From Leptospira barantonii (GTDB lineage Bacteria > Spirochaetota > Leptospiria > Leptospirales > Leptospiraceae): 64,000 nucleotides of DNA. Under the pieces are notes generated by a model that saw nothing but the letters and a program-made list of their open reading frames with translations, was not told the origin of the DNA and made no database searches. The position numbers and the translations under genes were made by a program. Within the stretch, counting starts at the first letter, position 1. The number at the start of each line of letters is the position of its first letter. This document shows, in pieces, positions 20,656-31,270 of this stretch. The stretch spans positions 124,001-188,000 of the forward strand of contig NZ_NPDS01000010.1 in the NCBI RefSeq assembly GCF_002811925.1. Direction: 5' to 3'.

Positions 20656-21200
20656 TCCTTCACTCCTTCCAGCCAGGTTTTGTCGATTCCCAACGATTTT
20701 AATTCTTCTCTCAAAAGGGTCAGTGCGGATACCAATCTTCTGCTCACGGTTCTTTGTGCGACTCCCGTTCGCTCCGAAGTCTCCGCGATGGACTTTCCGT
20801 GTATACAATGCAGAATAACAATCGATCTTTCCGGTTCTTTCAAAATGGAAATCGATTTCTTCAATTTCTCCATTAGGATTTTTTGTTCTTCTAACTTATA
20901 AGTCGAGGACTCAAAAGAAGAAACCAAATTCTCCCAAGATGAAAATTCGACGACATTTTTGTCCTTTTGACTTTTACGATAAAAATCAATCAGCTCGTTT
21001 CTTGCAATCGAATAGATCCAAGTACTTTCCGATCCCTTGGTTGCGTCGAACTTTTCCCGATGATTGTACACCTTGATAAAAGTTTCTTGGCAAAGTTCTT
21101 CCGCTGTCTCGGTTGTAATACCAGACTTTAAAAAGAAAAACTTGAGTTTATCGTAGTAACTCTTATAAAGGTACTCGACGTTGTCTAATGTTACACTCAT
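20652..21200 (-). CDS. ECF-type RNA polymerase sigma factor
   Basis: A 182-residue sigma-70 family protein with region 2 (ETAEELCQETFIKVYNHREKF, ARNELIDFYRKSQ) and region 4 (LKEPERSIVILHCIHGKSIAETSERTGVAQRTVSRRL, a helix-turn-helix). It directs RNA polymerase to a small regulon under an envelope signal. I chose the ATG at 21200; a TTG seven codons earlier is in frame. It is coupled to the FecR gene and divergent from the exported-protein gene 33 bases away, so both promoters must share this short gap. Confidence 0.88.
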   Translation of the reverse strand: MSVTLDNVEYLYKSYYDKLKFFFLKSGITTETAEELCQETFIKVYNHREKFDATKGSESTWIYSIARNELIDFYRKSQKDKNVVEFSSWENLVSSFESSTYKLEEQKILMEKLKKSISILKEPERSIVILHCIHGKSIAETSERTGVAQRTVSRRLVSALTLLREELKSLGIDKTWLEGVKE

Positions 21201-21233
21201 TCGTGTGAGGGGCGCTTCCAAGACTTATTACGA

Positions 21234-22166
21234 ATGGACGATTTCATGTTCGCCAAAATTATTGATTCTTTTGTTAAAAAAAACGTAAAAAATTTTTTTC
21301 TCACTTTTTCGGTGCTTCTTGCACTCGTGTTTTCCCCGAAAGTCCGAGCGGACGTTTTGATTCTGAAAAACGGTAAAAGAATCAAAGCCGATCAAGTGAA
21401 GATGAAAAACGGCAATTCGGTCGAAATTCGGATCGGAAACGAAACTCAAACGATAGACTTCTCGAAGGTGGAATCGATTCTCCCCGAATTTTCCGCCAAA
21501 AAGAAAATCAAAGAGGTGGTAAGGAAAGAAAAAATTTCCAAAGAAGCGGATACTACTCCGGTTCTTGCCCCCGCAAAATCGGAACAAACGATTCCACTTT
21601 CCCCAACGGAACCGGAACCCGCAAAGACGGAACCCCAAGAAATTAATACGACATCGGTCGCAGAGCCGAAAAAAAAGAATCGTTATTACCGTTTGCAGGC
21701 GCTGATTCCGGGTTGGTCTCCGCTTCTGCTTTCAGACAATTACAGAATAAAAGCGACGGGCGGTTTGATCGCATTCTCCGAACTTTATCTTTTATACAAG
21801 GGTTTTGAATTTTTCGAAAAGCCGGAACGTTTTTTCCAAGCGCCTTTTGGTCCGCCTGCTTCGGAAGCCATTGTTCCTTGGATCGCGAGTTTTTCTTCTT
21901 CTTTCAACTCGAGTACGAACAATTTTCCGGTTTTGTTTTTCCAATTTCAGGCCCCGCAACTCGTCGTTACGAATCGCGGTCACATCATGGAAGAATCCGA
22001 GTTCAATCGACAGAAACAATTTTACATGGTTGCGTTCGCCGCGGTTCTCACCTTGGATTTCGTTTTGAGTAGCAAGGATTTGATCGAAGGTGATTTTCGA
22101 AGCGTTCGTTTGTCGACGAGCGACGGAGGAAGAACCTCTAACATTTCCCTGACTTGGGTCTTTTAA
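21234..22166 (+). CDS. Exported protein with N-terminal Sm-like module, divergent from the ECF sigma gene
   Basis: A 310-residue protein not known to me by name. It has a signal peptide (residues 19-39, ending KVRADV), a short beta module at 40-83 (LKNGKRIKADQ ... TIDFSKVESI) similar to the end of the neighbouring anti-sigma protein, a Pro/Glu/Lys-rich linker (85-150), and a C-terminal part with membrane-like segments (residues 165-195 and 265-285), ending in aromatic ...SLTWVF. The ending suggests outer-membrane or periplasmic location. A second in-frame ATG four codons downstream is an alternative start. Divergence from the sigma gene suggests it is a target of that sigma factor. Confidence 0.6.
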   Translation: MDDFMFAKIIDSFVKKNVKNFFLTFSVLLALVFSPKVRADVLILKNGKRIKADQVKMKNGNSVEIRIGNETQTIDFSKVESILPEFSAKKKIKEVVRKEKISKEADTTPVLAPAKSEQTIPLSPTEPEPAKTEPQEINTTSVAEPKKKNRYYRLQALIPGWSPLLLSDNYRIKATGGLIAFSELYLLYKGFEFFEKPERFFQAPFGPPASEAIVPWIASFSSSFNSSTNNFPVLFFQFQAPQLVVTNRGHIMEESEFNRQKQFYMVAFAAVLTLDFVLSSKDLIEGDFRSVRLSTSDGGRTSNISLTWVF

Positions 22167-22271
22167 AAAATAAGATTCTTCGGAATGATTTTCTTTTTAT
22201 GTGGCGAACTCGTTTTTTCGATTTCGTAGATCAATGCGTTGTCCTTCGTAACATCGAAGGATTTTACGCAT

Positions 22272-22895
22272 ATGAAACAAAAACATAGAAAACGATTTTT
22301 ATTCGTTACGTAATTCGTCCTTTTCGCTTGCGACACTAAGTCTTCCGATTCGAACACCGAAATTTTTCTGCATCTGATTGCGGAACGTCCTTCTCTTCTG
22401 ATGGTGGGGGACAGCATCTCCTCTTTTTGGCCGGAAGAATTGTTGGATCCGTTCACGGTTGTAAAAGCCGCGTTTCCGAATCGAAACACACAACAAATTT
22501 TAACCGCCGCGCAGAATGTACAAGGGCATTATAGAGCCTGCACGTATAACGGAGGGGCGAACGATTATTTGGGAGTTGTTTCTCCCGTGAGCGACGTTCG
22601 TATCACCGAAACGGTTCAAAGGCAAAAGGATACGATCGGGATTATGAAATCGAAATGTGATGCGATCGTAGTGATCGGTTTCTGGAACGTAGAAGCCCCT
22701 TGGCCCATCTTTGCCGCTCGCCAGTTGAACGAGAAGATGAAAACTACGATTCACGACGAATTCATATTGGATCCGACCGCGGAGATTACGCCCGATATGC
22801 TCATGGACGGAGGACATCTTACGTATAGGGGTTATCAGGTTTTGTCTCCGCTGATCAAGGAGTCGTTTCGTTTGGGCGGGATCTTGATCCAATGA
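22272..22895 (+). pseudogene. SGNH-hydrolase lipoprotein with in-frame stop in the signal peptide
   Basis: One open frame runs from the ATG at 22272 to the TGA at 22893-22895 except for a TAA at 22311-22313. Read through, the protein begins MKQKHRKRFLFVT, stop, FVLFACDTKSSD, which is a lipoprotein signal with lipobox LFAC broken by the stop. The body keeps the SGNH motifs: MVGDSISSF, YNGGANDY and DGGHLTYRGY. A GAAGGA site lies 11 bases upstream of the first ATG. Internal starting at 22401 would give a leaderless protein that lacks the strand before GDS. It overlaps the next gene by ATGA. A recent nonsense mutation or a sequencing error are both possible. Confidence 0.75.
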
Positions 22896-23692
22896 ATTAT
22901 AAAACAATAATTTACGTTTTAATTGTATTCTTTTGGTCCTCTTTTGTTTTCGGAGAATCCTTATTCTTTACTTCCCCGGAACCTAAGGATCGTTTAGCGG
23001 CTTCTTTCCAAAAACAAATTCAGGAATCGGGAACCGCAAAGAGGGAAACCACAAACATCGCGATTCAAGCCGAGAAAACCTTAGGGAAGAATTTTTCCGT
23101 ATTTGCATCCGCACCTTATACTAGACTGCAGGAATCCGGTGAAAATCGAAAGCAACATCTCGATCAACAGCAAGTCGGATTAAAAGTTTTATACAACTTC
23201 GGGGATTGGAGTGCAATCGGAGGTTCTCATTATTTCTTTGCGACGGGTAAGGAGCGTTTGGGCATCGGTTCTGAACGATTCGGCAATCTGGAATTTTACG
23301 GGGGACTTCTGTTTCAAAAAGGTCCTTGGGGATTTTTTGGGCGGGCTCGATGGAATACCCAAGTCACGCCGTATCTGCGCGAAAGAAGAGGAGAAGAATT
23401 CGAGAAGGTATGGTATTTCGATCTATGGTTTTCCTATAAGGCCGAAGTATTCGAGTGGATCGTGGAAGTTTCCAGAGTGATCCAATACGATCCTCAAAAG
23501 GAGAATTTATACTCCACGATCGTTGCGCCGGGAATGTTGGCGCACTTCGATCTTTTGAGCGTGGGGTTATCGGTTCCGTTCACGACTTCGAGAAGTTATA
23601 CGCCGGACGGAACATTAGCGGTTCCGAATGCGACGTTTCAGAAAAACGACTTCGATTACGGAGCGATGATCAAGGTCTTCAAGTATTATTGA
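22892..23692 (+). CDS. Putative outer-membrane beta-barrel protein
   Basis: A 266-residue protein with a cleavable signal (residues 1-21, ending VFG) and a mature part of alternating amphipathic strands rich in Tyr, Phe and Trp, such as FGDWSAIGGSHYFFATG and KGPWGFFGRARWN, and a final YGAMIKVFKYY that looks like a barrel closing strand. This fits a 12-strand-sized outer-membrane barrel. The function is not identifiable. The ATG overlaps the stop of the broken SGNH gene, so both were made from one transcript. Its 3' end overlaps the convergent acyltransferase gene by 14 bases. Confidence 0.65.
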   Translation: MNYKTIIYVLIVFFWSSFVFGESLFFTSPEPKDRLAASFQKQIQESGTAKRETTNIAIQAEKTLGKNFSVFASAPYTRLQESGENRKQHLDQQQVGLKVLYNFGDWSAIGGSHYFFATGKERLGIGSERFGNLEFYGGLLFQKGPWGFFGRARWNTQVTPYLRERRGEEFEKVWYFDLWFSYKAEVFEWIVEVSRVIQYDPQKENLYSTIVAPGMLAHFDLLSVGLSVPFTTSRSYTPDGTLAVPNATFQKNDFDYGAMIKVFKYY

Positions 23693-24935
23693 TCTCGATT
23701 TTTGTTTCGTTTTCCCGTAAAGAGGATTGCATTTCGACTACCTTGCCGAACCATTTTTCCTTGATCAACATGAACGGTCTTTCGGTGATCAGATGAAAAA
23801 AATAACCTAACAGTAATAATACGATTCCGATCGGAATCGTATTCAAAAGAAGATCCGAATACTTCGCGGTTTTGGCGTTGATGAATGTGGGCGCGAGAAT
23901 TCCCTGAAAGAAAAAATGAATGAGATACGTACAATACGTAAGTTTCGCCACGGGTGAGAATATCTTCCAAGAAAAGACTCGATTCGTCAGACTTCCGGTT
24001 TTCATCGATAACAATGCGATCGTCGCCCAAGCGACGGAGTTTATGTTAAAACGAAATACCATAGAGATCAGTCCCTTATCGTATTCGCAGAAAAAAGCGG
24101 AGACTACGATCAGCGAAGTCCAAGCGGCAATCGAGGCGAACAGGAATTTTTTCCGATCGTTTAAGAAGTTTTGAATTTCTTTCGGATACGTGTTGTAAAC
24201 ATAAGCAAGAATGATTCCCGTAAAAAGACAATCCAATCTTCCTTGAAGAGGGTAGTAGATATTTTCAAGGTAGAGTTTTCTTGTAAGTTCCGGCGTCGCA
24301 GGTTCTATGATCGTAAAATATACGATACAACGATACAGAATCGGAACGACTAAAAAGCCGAACAACGTGGAAAGTCTGTGCCTTCTTTTTACTTTTCTAA
24401 AGATCAACAAAAGAAAAAGAGGAAACAACAGATAAAATTGTTCCTCCAAAGAAAGAGACCAACCGTGCGGAAGTGTTCCCATCACGTAATTGGAAACGTA
24501 CAGAAAATCGTAAATCACCTTGGATTGAAGATTGTTGACGTAGTCCGCGTAGTCGGGGCGAAGTTTTATAAAAAGAGGTGCGATGATGAATGTTTGGAAA
24601 AGTAGGAACGCGAAGTAGGGAGGAAAAATTCTAAGAGTACGTTTGCTGAAGAACTTTCCGAGTTTGATCGTGTTCTTATTTTCGATTTCCTTGAACAACG
24701 GGCCCGAAATCAAAAAGCCACTCAAAACGAAAAAAATGTCCATACACTGGCTCGTAGAATATAATAGATTTCGCATGATCCAGCTTTTGTCCTGAATGAA
24801 CATTTCGAAACCGATGTAAAGATGTCCCAATACCAGAAGAAAAAAACCCAAACAACGGATTCCGTTTAAGGACGAGATTTCTCTCGGATCGGATTGGAAT
24901 ATTCCAAAAAAATAATATTTGATCGATTTGAGCAT
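23679..24935 (-). CDS. Acyltransferase 3 family membrane protein (OafA-like)
   Basis: A 418-residue inner-membrane protein with about ten helices. The start has the family pattern NGIRCLGFFLLVLGHLYIG (catalytic-type R and H in helix 1), followed by MDIFFVLSGFLISGPL and SKRTLRIFPPYF. Members O-acylate sugars of LPS, Nod factors or peptidoglycan, taking acyl groups across the membrane. No sugar-synthesis gene is adjacent, so the acceptor is unknown. The gene is monocistronic and convergent with the barrel-protein gene. Confidence 0.85.
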   Translation of the reverse strand: MLKSIKYYFFGIFQSDPREISSLNGIRCLGFFLLVLGHLYIGFEMFIQDKSWIMRNLLYSTSQCMDIFFVLSGFLISGPLFKEIENKNTIKLGKFFSKRTLRIFPPYFAFLLFQTFIIAPLFIKLRPDYADYVNNLQSKVIYDFLYVSNYVMGTLPHGWSLSLEEQFYLLFPLFLLLIFRKVKRRHRLSTLFGFLVVPILYRCIVYFTIIEPATPELTRKLYLENIYYPLQGRLDCLFTGIILAYVYNTYPKEIQNFLNDRKKFLFASIAAWTSLIVVSAFFCEYDKGLISMVFRFNINSVAWATIALLSMKTGSLTNRVFSWKIFSPVAKLTYCTYLIHFFFQGILAPTFINAKTAKYSDLLLNTIPIGIVLLLLGYFFHLITERPFMLIKEKWFGKVVEMQSSLRENETKIEINNT

Positions 24936-25008
24936 GCTAAATCCGGGAAATATCCGGACTTACGCGTTTCGATCTGAGTTTTTGAATCGCGTTCGGAAGT
25001 TACGGATC

Positions 25009-25026
25009 TCCGTATATAAATACGGA
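25009..25026. promoter_or_regulatory. 18-bp inverted repeat upstream of a lipoprotein gene
   Basis: TCCGTAT-ATAA-ATACGGA is a perfect 7-4-7 inverted repeat lying between the divergent acyltransferase and lipoprotein genes. The symmetry and size fit a dimeric repressor site. No regulator gene is adjacent, so the binding protein is unknown. Confidence 0.3.
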
Positions 25027-25041
25027 ATCCGAAATTGCGAA

Positions 25042-25065
25042 CGCCATTTTTTTTGAAAAATGGCG
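25042..25065 (+). promoter_or_regulatory. Hairpin in the 5' leader of a lipoprotein gene
   Basis: CGCCATTTTT and AAAAATGGCG form a perfect 10-bp stem with a TTTG loop, 54 bases upstream of the lipoprotein start codon. No T-run follows, so it is not a simple terminator; it could stabilise the mRNA leader or be an operator. Confidence 0.35.
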
Positions 25066-25119
25066 AGGTCGAATTTGACCACCGTATCCATCCGTAGATT
25101 TTACAAAGGAGAATCTACG

Positions 25120-25839
25120 ATGAAAAAAATAAAATCCATGTTGGTGATCGCGTTTGTTTTCGGAATGGTCGCCTGTTCTCACAAAGAAAAAGACAACAAC
25201 AATGAGGTTGCGGCCATTATTCTTTTGGCGCAAGCAAGTGCCGATCAAAAAACGAACACGCAGGTATCTCAGTTATTCTCGGCTCTTTATCCGTTACCCG
25301 CGGACGCGACTTCTTCCACAAATAGGGTGTTAGGCGATGTAGACCCTTCTTACAATCCGTTTGCCGCCGTTGTGTCTCAGGCTTGTCAATTGGGCGGAAC
25401 ACAATCTATCGACGGAACGATCACCGCAAGCATGACGGGTAACGTGGGAAACGACATACTCTGGACTTATGATAATTGTAAGGAAAACTCGATCGGAATG
25501 GGACCTAACGGGGTTGCGATTCCTGTTCCGCTAACGTATAACGGAACTTTAAAACGATCCTTAAATCAAAAGTTCAACGCATCGACTTCCGGTAACGTTT
25601 ACACTTCCATAAATTCAGGAACCGATCGGATTCAATCCTCGAATTATTCGATCAACGGAACCACGTTTCCGACATTTGATATTACGTTTACGAGAAACGA
25701 TTCGGTTTACACTCGGACGGAATATCAAACCGGAAAATTCAAAGGAGTTCTGGAAGAACACGTTCGAGTTACCGGTGTGATCGACGGAATCAACGTGGAT
25801 ACTACGATCAATTATAAAATGTATTTCGGCGCTCAGTAA
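25120..25839 (+). CDS. Putative lipoprotein
   Basis: A 239-residue protein with signal MKKIKSMLVIAFVFGMVAC and cysteine at residue 19, followed by SHKEKDNNNEVAAIILLAQ, a leader style frequent among leptospiral lipoproteins. The mature part is rich in Thr, Ser and Asn, probably all-beta, with strand-like repeats (YNGTLKRSLN, YSINGTTFPTFDITFTRND). No family recognised. An AAAGGAG site seven bases before the ATG decides the start over an ATG 60 bases upstream. A hairpin with weak T-run follows the gene. Confidence 0.65.
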   Translation: MKKIKSMLVIAFVFGMVACSHKEKDNNNEVAAIILLAQASADQKTNTQVSQLFSALYPLPADATSSTNRVLGDVDPSYNPFAAVVSQACQLGGTQSIDGTITASMTGNVGNDILWTYDNCKENSIGMGPNGVAIPVPLTYNGTLKRSLNQKFNASTSGNVYTSINSGTDRIQSSNYSINGTTFPTFDITFTRNDSVYTRTEYQTGKFKGVLEEHVRVTGVIDGINVDTTINYKMYFGAQ

Positions 25840-25863
25840 AAAGATTGGCCTAAGAAGAATGGC

Positions 25864-25893
25864 GATTCGTCCGTTGCGTTTTGCGGATGAATC
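25864..25893 (+). terminator. Probable terminator after the lipoprotein gene
   Basis: GATTCGTCCG (25864-25873) pairs with CGGATGAATC (25884-25893) with one G-T mismatch, 24 bases after the stop codon. A TTGTTTTG stretch follows. The T-run is weak, so efficiency is uncertain. Confidence 0.4.
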
Positions 25894-25958
25894 GTCTGAT
25901 CGTTGTTTTGATTCCCTGAAATGTTAAAATTTTAAACCGAAGTCGCAGGTGATATAGA

Positions 25959-26795
25959 TCACAACACGCCTAAAATTCTTTCCAAGGTTTTTTGTTTTTC
26001 CTCGAACGGAAAAAAGTGAGTGGTTCCGGGCCAGATCTCCACAGTCGAATTTTGATTACCCGATGCGATTCTTCTCGCGCCGGAAGGCGAACAAACCTCG
26101 TGCGGATTCGGAATCGTTATGTGCGTTTCCGTTTTGATTTTTCCATATTGAAAGAGACTCAGATAACTTACCGAATCGAAAATTTTCGCTTCGATCTCCG
26201 GAGCGCAACGTAAGAGCGCCTGTTTGTTTTCGCCGATTCGAAAACAACTTTGGATATAATCCTCGTAAATCGTATCGTCCCATCTGGAAAACGAAGGAGT
26301 TCTTTTATAAATTTTACGAACCGTATCCAGATCCTTGAATTCTCTTCTTCGTTTGATCGCCACTTTTGCAAGAGGGTTGTGAAAAAGTCTGGAATACGTT
26401 ATTTGCAAAAAATCTAATGCGACCGGATCGTGTGCGATCACCTTCTTAAATTTTTGAGGAGAATGATACGATGATAAAAGAAGACTCGCGCCCCCTAAGG
26501 AATGGCCGACCCCCGTTATATTTTCCAGATTCTCGTGTTGAATCAAAGCGAGGATCTGATCTCGAAAAAAATACCAATTCTTAAAATTCAAAGTATCTTC
26601 GGATTCTCCGTGACCCGCAAAATCCAAAGCGATCACTCTATGCGTTTTGTTCAGAGAATCGATGTAAAACTTATAAGTAAGAGCGCTGTAGCCGTTTGCA
26701 TGACATAGAAGAAGAATCGGTTTTGAAGAAGAATTCGAGTCCGTATCGATATAAGAAAGATTGAGTCCTCGAAAGGAGAATGTTTTTCTGAGCAT
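25959..26795 (-). CDS. Alpha/beta hydrolase
   Basis: A 278-residue alpha/beta-hydrolase-fold protein. Motifs: LLCHANGYSALTYKFY (oxyanion region), ALDFAGHGESE, and the nucleophile elbow GVGHSLGGAS; an acidic residue in the HITIPNPHEVCSP segment and a histidine in WPGTTHFFPFE complete the probable triad. No signal peptide, so it should be cytosolic. I chose the ATG at 26795, which starts directly at the first strand; an upstream ATG adds 26 residues that overlap the leader of the divergent transporter gene. The substrate is unknown. Confidence 0.8.
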   Translation of the reverse strand: MLRKTFSFRGLNLSYIDTDSNSSSKPILLLCHANGYSALTYKFYIDSLNKTHRVIALDFAGHGESEDTLNFKNWYFFRDQILALIQHENLENITGVGHSLGGASLLLSSYHSPQKFKKVIAHDPVALDFLQITYSRLFHNPLAKVAIKRRREFKDLDTVRKIYKRTPSFSRWDDTIYEDYIQSCFRIGENKQALLRCAPEIEAKIFDSVSYLSLFQYGKIKTETHITIPNPHEVCSPSGARRIASGNQNSTVEIWPGTTHFFPFEEKQKTLERILGVL

Positions 26796-26871
26796 GACGA
26801 AAAGATTTGACCTTGATCTTTCCAACTCCTGCGGTGAACTGGTTTTCGTAAAGCCAAAACCGGAGCTCTTC

Positions 26872-27258
<387 letters not shown>

Positions 27259-27273
27259 TCGATCCGCGAACGT

Positions 27274-28353
27274 CTACTGAAACGTAACTTGAAAGATTTT
27301 GTTCGCGGTGGAATCCGCGACAAGAAGTCTTTGATTCGCACAATCGATCTTAACCGCGCCGATCGCGGCGAACGTATGGGAAATCGTAGTGACGTTTAAG
27401 AACTCATCCACGATACGAATCACGTTCGAACTGGAATCCGAAACGAACATAACTCCGTTGTTGTCCATGGCGATATGAGCCGGTCCGTTGAAAGACGCAC
27501 TCGTACCTCTGCCGTCCACGCTTGCCCCCGTTCCCGTTCCTAAAAGTGTGGAAACCGTCGAAGTGTTCAAATCGATTTTTCGAATTCTATGATCTTGAAT
27601 GTCCGCGGCTAAGATGCTGTTGTTTTTTCGATCATAAGCGATTCCTAATGGAGATTTGAACAGGGCGGTCAAAACGCTTCCGTCTTGATAACCTAACGAA
27701 CTTCCGGATAACGTGCTGACCGATAGAAAGTTCAGATTGAATTTTCGAATGTCGTGATTGCCGAGTTCTCCTAGATATAAATTTCTTTCACGATCGAAAT
27801 CCATAAAGAAGGGCCCGTTGAACAACGCGCCTGAGTTGTCTCCGTTTTGAAGGCCCGCCGTACCTCCCGGGCTTCCGGCGAACAAAGTGAATTGATCTTG
27901 TGCATCGATCTTATAGACTTGCGCGCTACTTTTACAGGAAACGTATTTGTCTCCGGTGACGGGGTCGTATTTGATGCCTGCGGGATCGCCTAACGTAAAG
28001 CTGGTGCTCAGAGTGGTGACGATATTGCTTGAAGGAATGATCTTACGAATCTTGTTTACGGTTTGTTCCGAAACGTAAATGTTTCCGAACGAATCCAATT
28101 CGATTCCGAAAGGGTTTTGGAACGTCGCGGTCGATATGCTTCCGTCTACGCTGGAAGCGGTTCCGGTTCCCGTAAACACCGTGACGACCGGATTTTTGGT
28201 GAGTTTTAAAGTACAAAGATAACATTCCTTAAGAATACAATCCAAGATCGTGTTTTCCGTCCAGGCCTGGCTCATAAAGATACTCGGGTTGTAGATCTTA
28301 GAAGTATTGCAAGAAATGAAGATAAGGATTGAGGGAAGAATTTTATAAAACAT
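27274..28353 (-). CDS. NHL-repeat beta-propeller lipoprotein
   Basis: A 359-residue protein with leader MFYKILPSILIFISC (lipobox cysteine 15) and five or six NHL-type repeats with the recurring pattern FG.I..D..GN.YV.......I.KI and TLSG/TLLGTGTG turns, for example NPFGIELDSFGNIYVSEQ and GPAHIAMDNNGVMFVSDS. The repeats should fold as a six-bladed propeller, usually a protein- or sugar-binding platform. A longer reading with 80 extra codons upstream is possible, but only this start puts the lipobox where it works. It is divergent from the racemase gene. Confidence 0.8.
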   Translation of the reverse strand: MFYKILPSILIFISCNTSKIYNPSIFMSQAWTENTILDCILKECYLCTLKLTKNPVVTVFTGTGTASSVDGSISTATFQNPFGIELDSFGNIYVSEQTVNKIRKIIPSSNIVTTLSTSFTLGDPAGIKYDPVTGDKYVSCKSSAQVYKIDAQDQFTLFAGSPGGTAGLQNGDNSGALFNGPFFMDFDRERNLYLGELGNHDIRKFNLNFLSVSTLSGSSLGYQDGSVLTALFKSPLGIAYDRKNNSILAADIQDHRIRKIDLNTSTVSTLLGTGTGASVDGRGTSASFNGPAHIAMDNNGVMFVSDSSSNVIRIVDEFLNVTTISHTFAAIGAVKIDCANQRLLVADSTANKIFQVTFQ

Positions 28354-28596
28354 GAATGCCTTCCTGAAACAAATACAGCATAAACGTTCGCGATTAAAAA
28401 CGATAGGAAAAATCGAATTGGAAATTTCTTTTTTACAAAAATTGCAAACGATCCAAGGAGCGGATTCCGTTTTGAAACGTCCTCGGTCTGGCGTTTTCCA
28501 CGATCGGTTTCTCCTGAACGGAGATAAAAAAAGGTATCTCAATTTGATCTTTTCGTCTCTATGGGCAAAGATTCTTCTTTGAGAGGTTGTCATCCG

Positions 28597-29772
<1,176 letters not shown>

Positions 29773-29853
29773 AACTTTGAAACATTTAAGACACCGAAAT
29801 ATTTTTCCGAAATCGAAAGCGTTGGAAGTCCAAACAGAACGTTCGTTCTTTGA

Positions 29854-29871
29854 ATATGATAAGAATCATAT
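29854..29871. promoter_or_regulatory. 18-bp inverted repeat upstream of the acyl-CoA dehydrogenase gene
   Basis: ATATGAT-AAGA-ATCATAT is a perfect 7-4-7 inverted repeat, 177 bases upstream of the dehydrogenase ATG in a 278-bp non-coding region. Its TGATAAGAATCA core is loosely Fur-like. The binding protein is unknown. Confidence 0.35.
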
Positions 29872-29913
29872 AGATACGCTTTCGTTTCGAAGAGGTTCAT
29901 TATAGGTATCTAA

Positions 29914-29929
29914 ATTCTAAATTTAGAAT
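29914..29929. promoter_or_regulatory. 16-bp perfect palindrome upstream of the acyl-CoA dehydrogenase gene
   Basis: ATTCTAAATTTAGAAT is fully self-complementary and sits 119 bases upstream of the start codon. It shares the TTCTAA/TTAGAA half-sites with the PerR-like box at 35435-35449, but without the spacer. A dimeric regulator is plausible; it may also be chance in AT-rich DNA. Confidence 0.3.
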
Positions 29930-30047
29930 GAATAAAAAAGCTGAAAAACAAGCGAGACTTATGATTTTTCCCCCATATTTTGGTTTGATCTAATCGCCGT
30001 AAAAAAAAAAGTAGGATCAGAACACTCTCGCAAAAAGGGAAAAACCG

Positions 30048-31211
<1,164 letters not shown>

Positions 31212-31236
31212 GAAAACCGATCTTGTTCGGATTTTC

Positions 31237-31270
31237 AAAGGCGCTTGGTCGTAAGACCGGCGCCTTTTTT
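31237..31270 (+). terminator. Rho-independent terminator after the acyl-CoA dehydrogenase gene
   Basis: AAAGGCGC (31237-31244) pairs with GCGCCTTT (31260-31267); an inner GGTC/GACC stem extends the hairpin. A run of T to 31270 follows. It lies 26 bases after the stop codon and runs up to the convergent Crp/Fnr gene's stop. Confidence 0.85.

Noticed and set aside
28352..28582. A 76-codon plus-strand frame between the NHL and racemase genes
   Set aside because: Its ATG overlaps the divergent lipoprotein start, and the peptide has no recognisable pattern; more likely leader DNA for the racemase gene.
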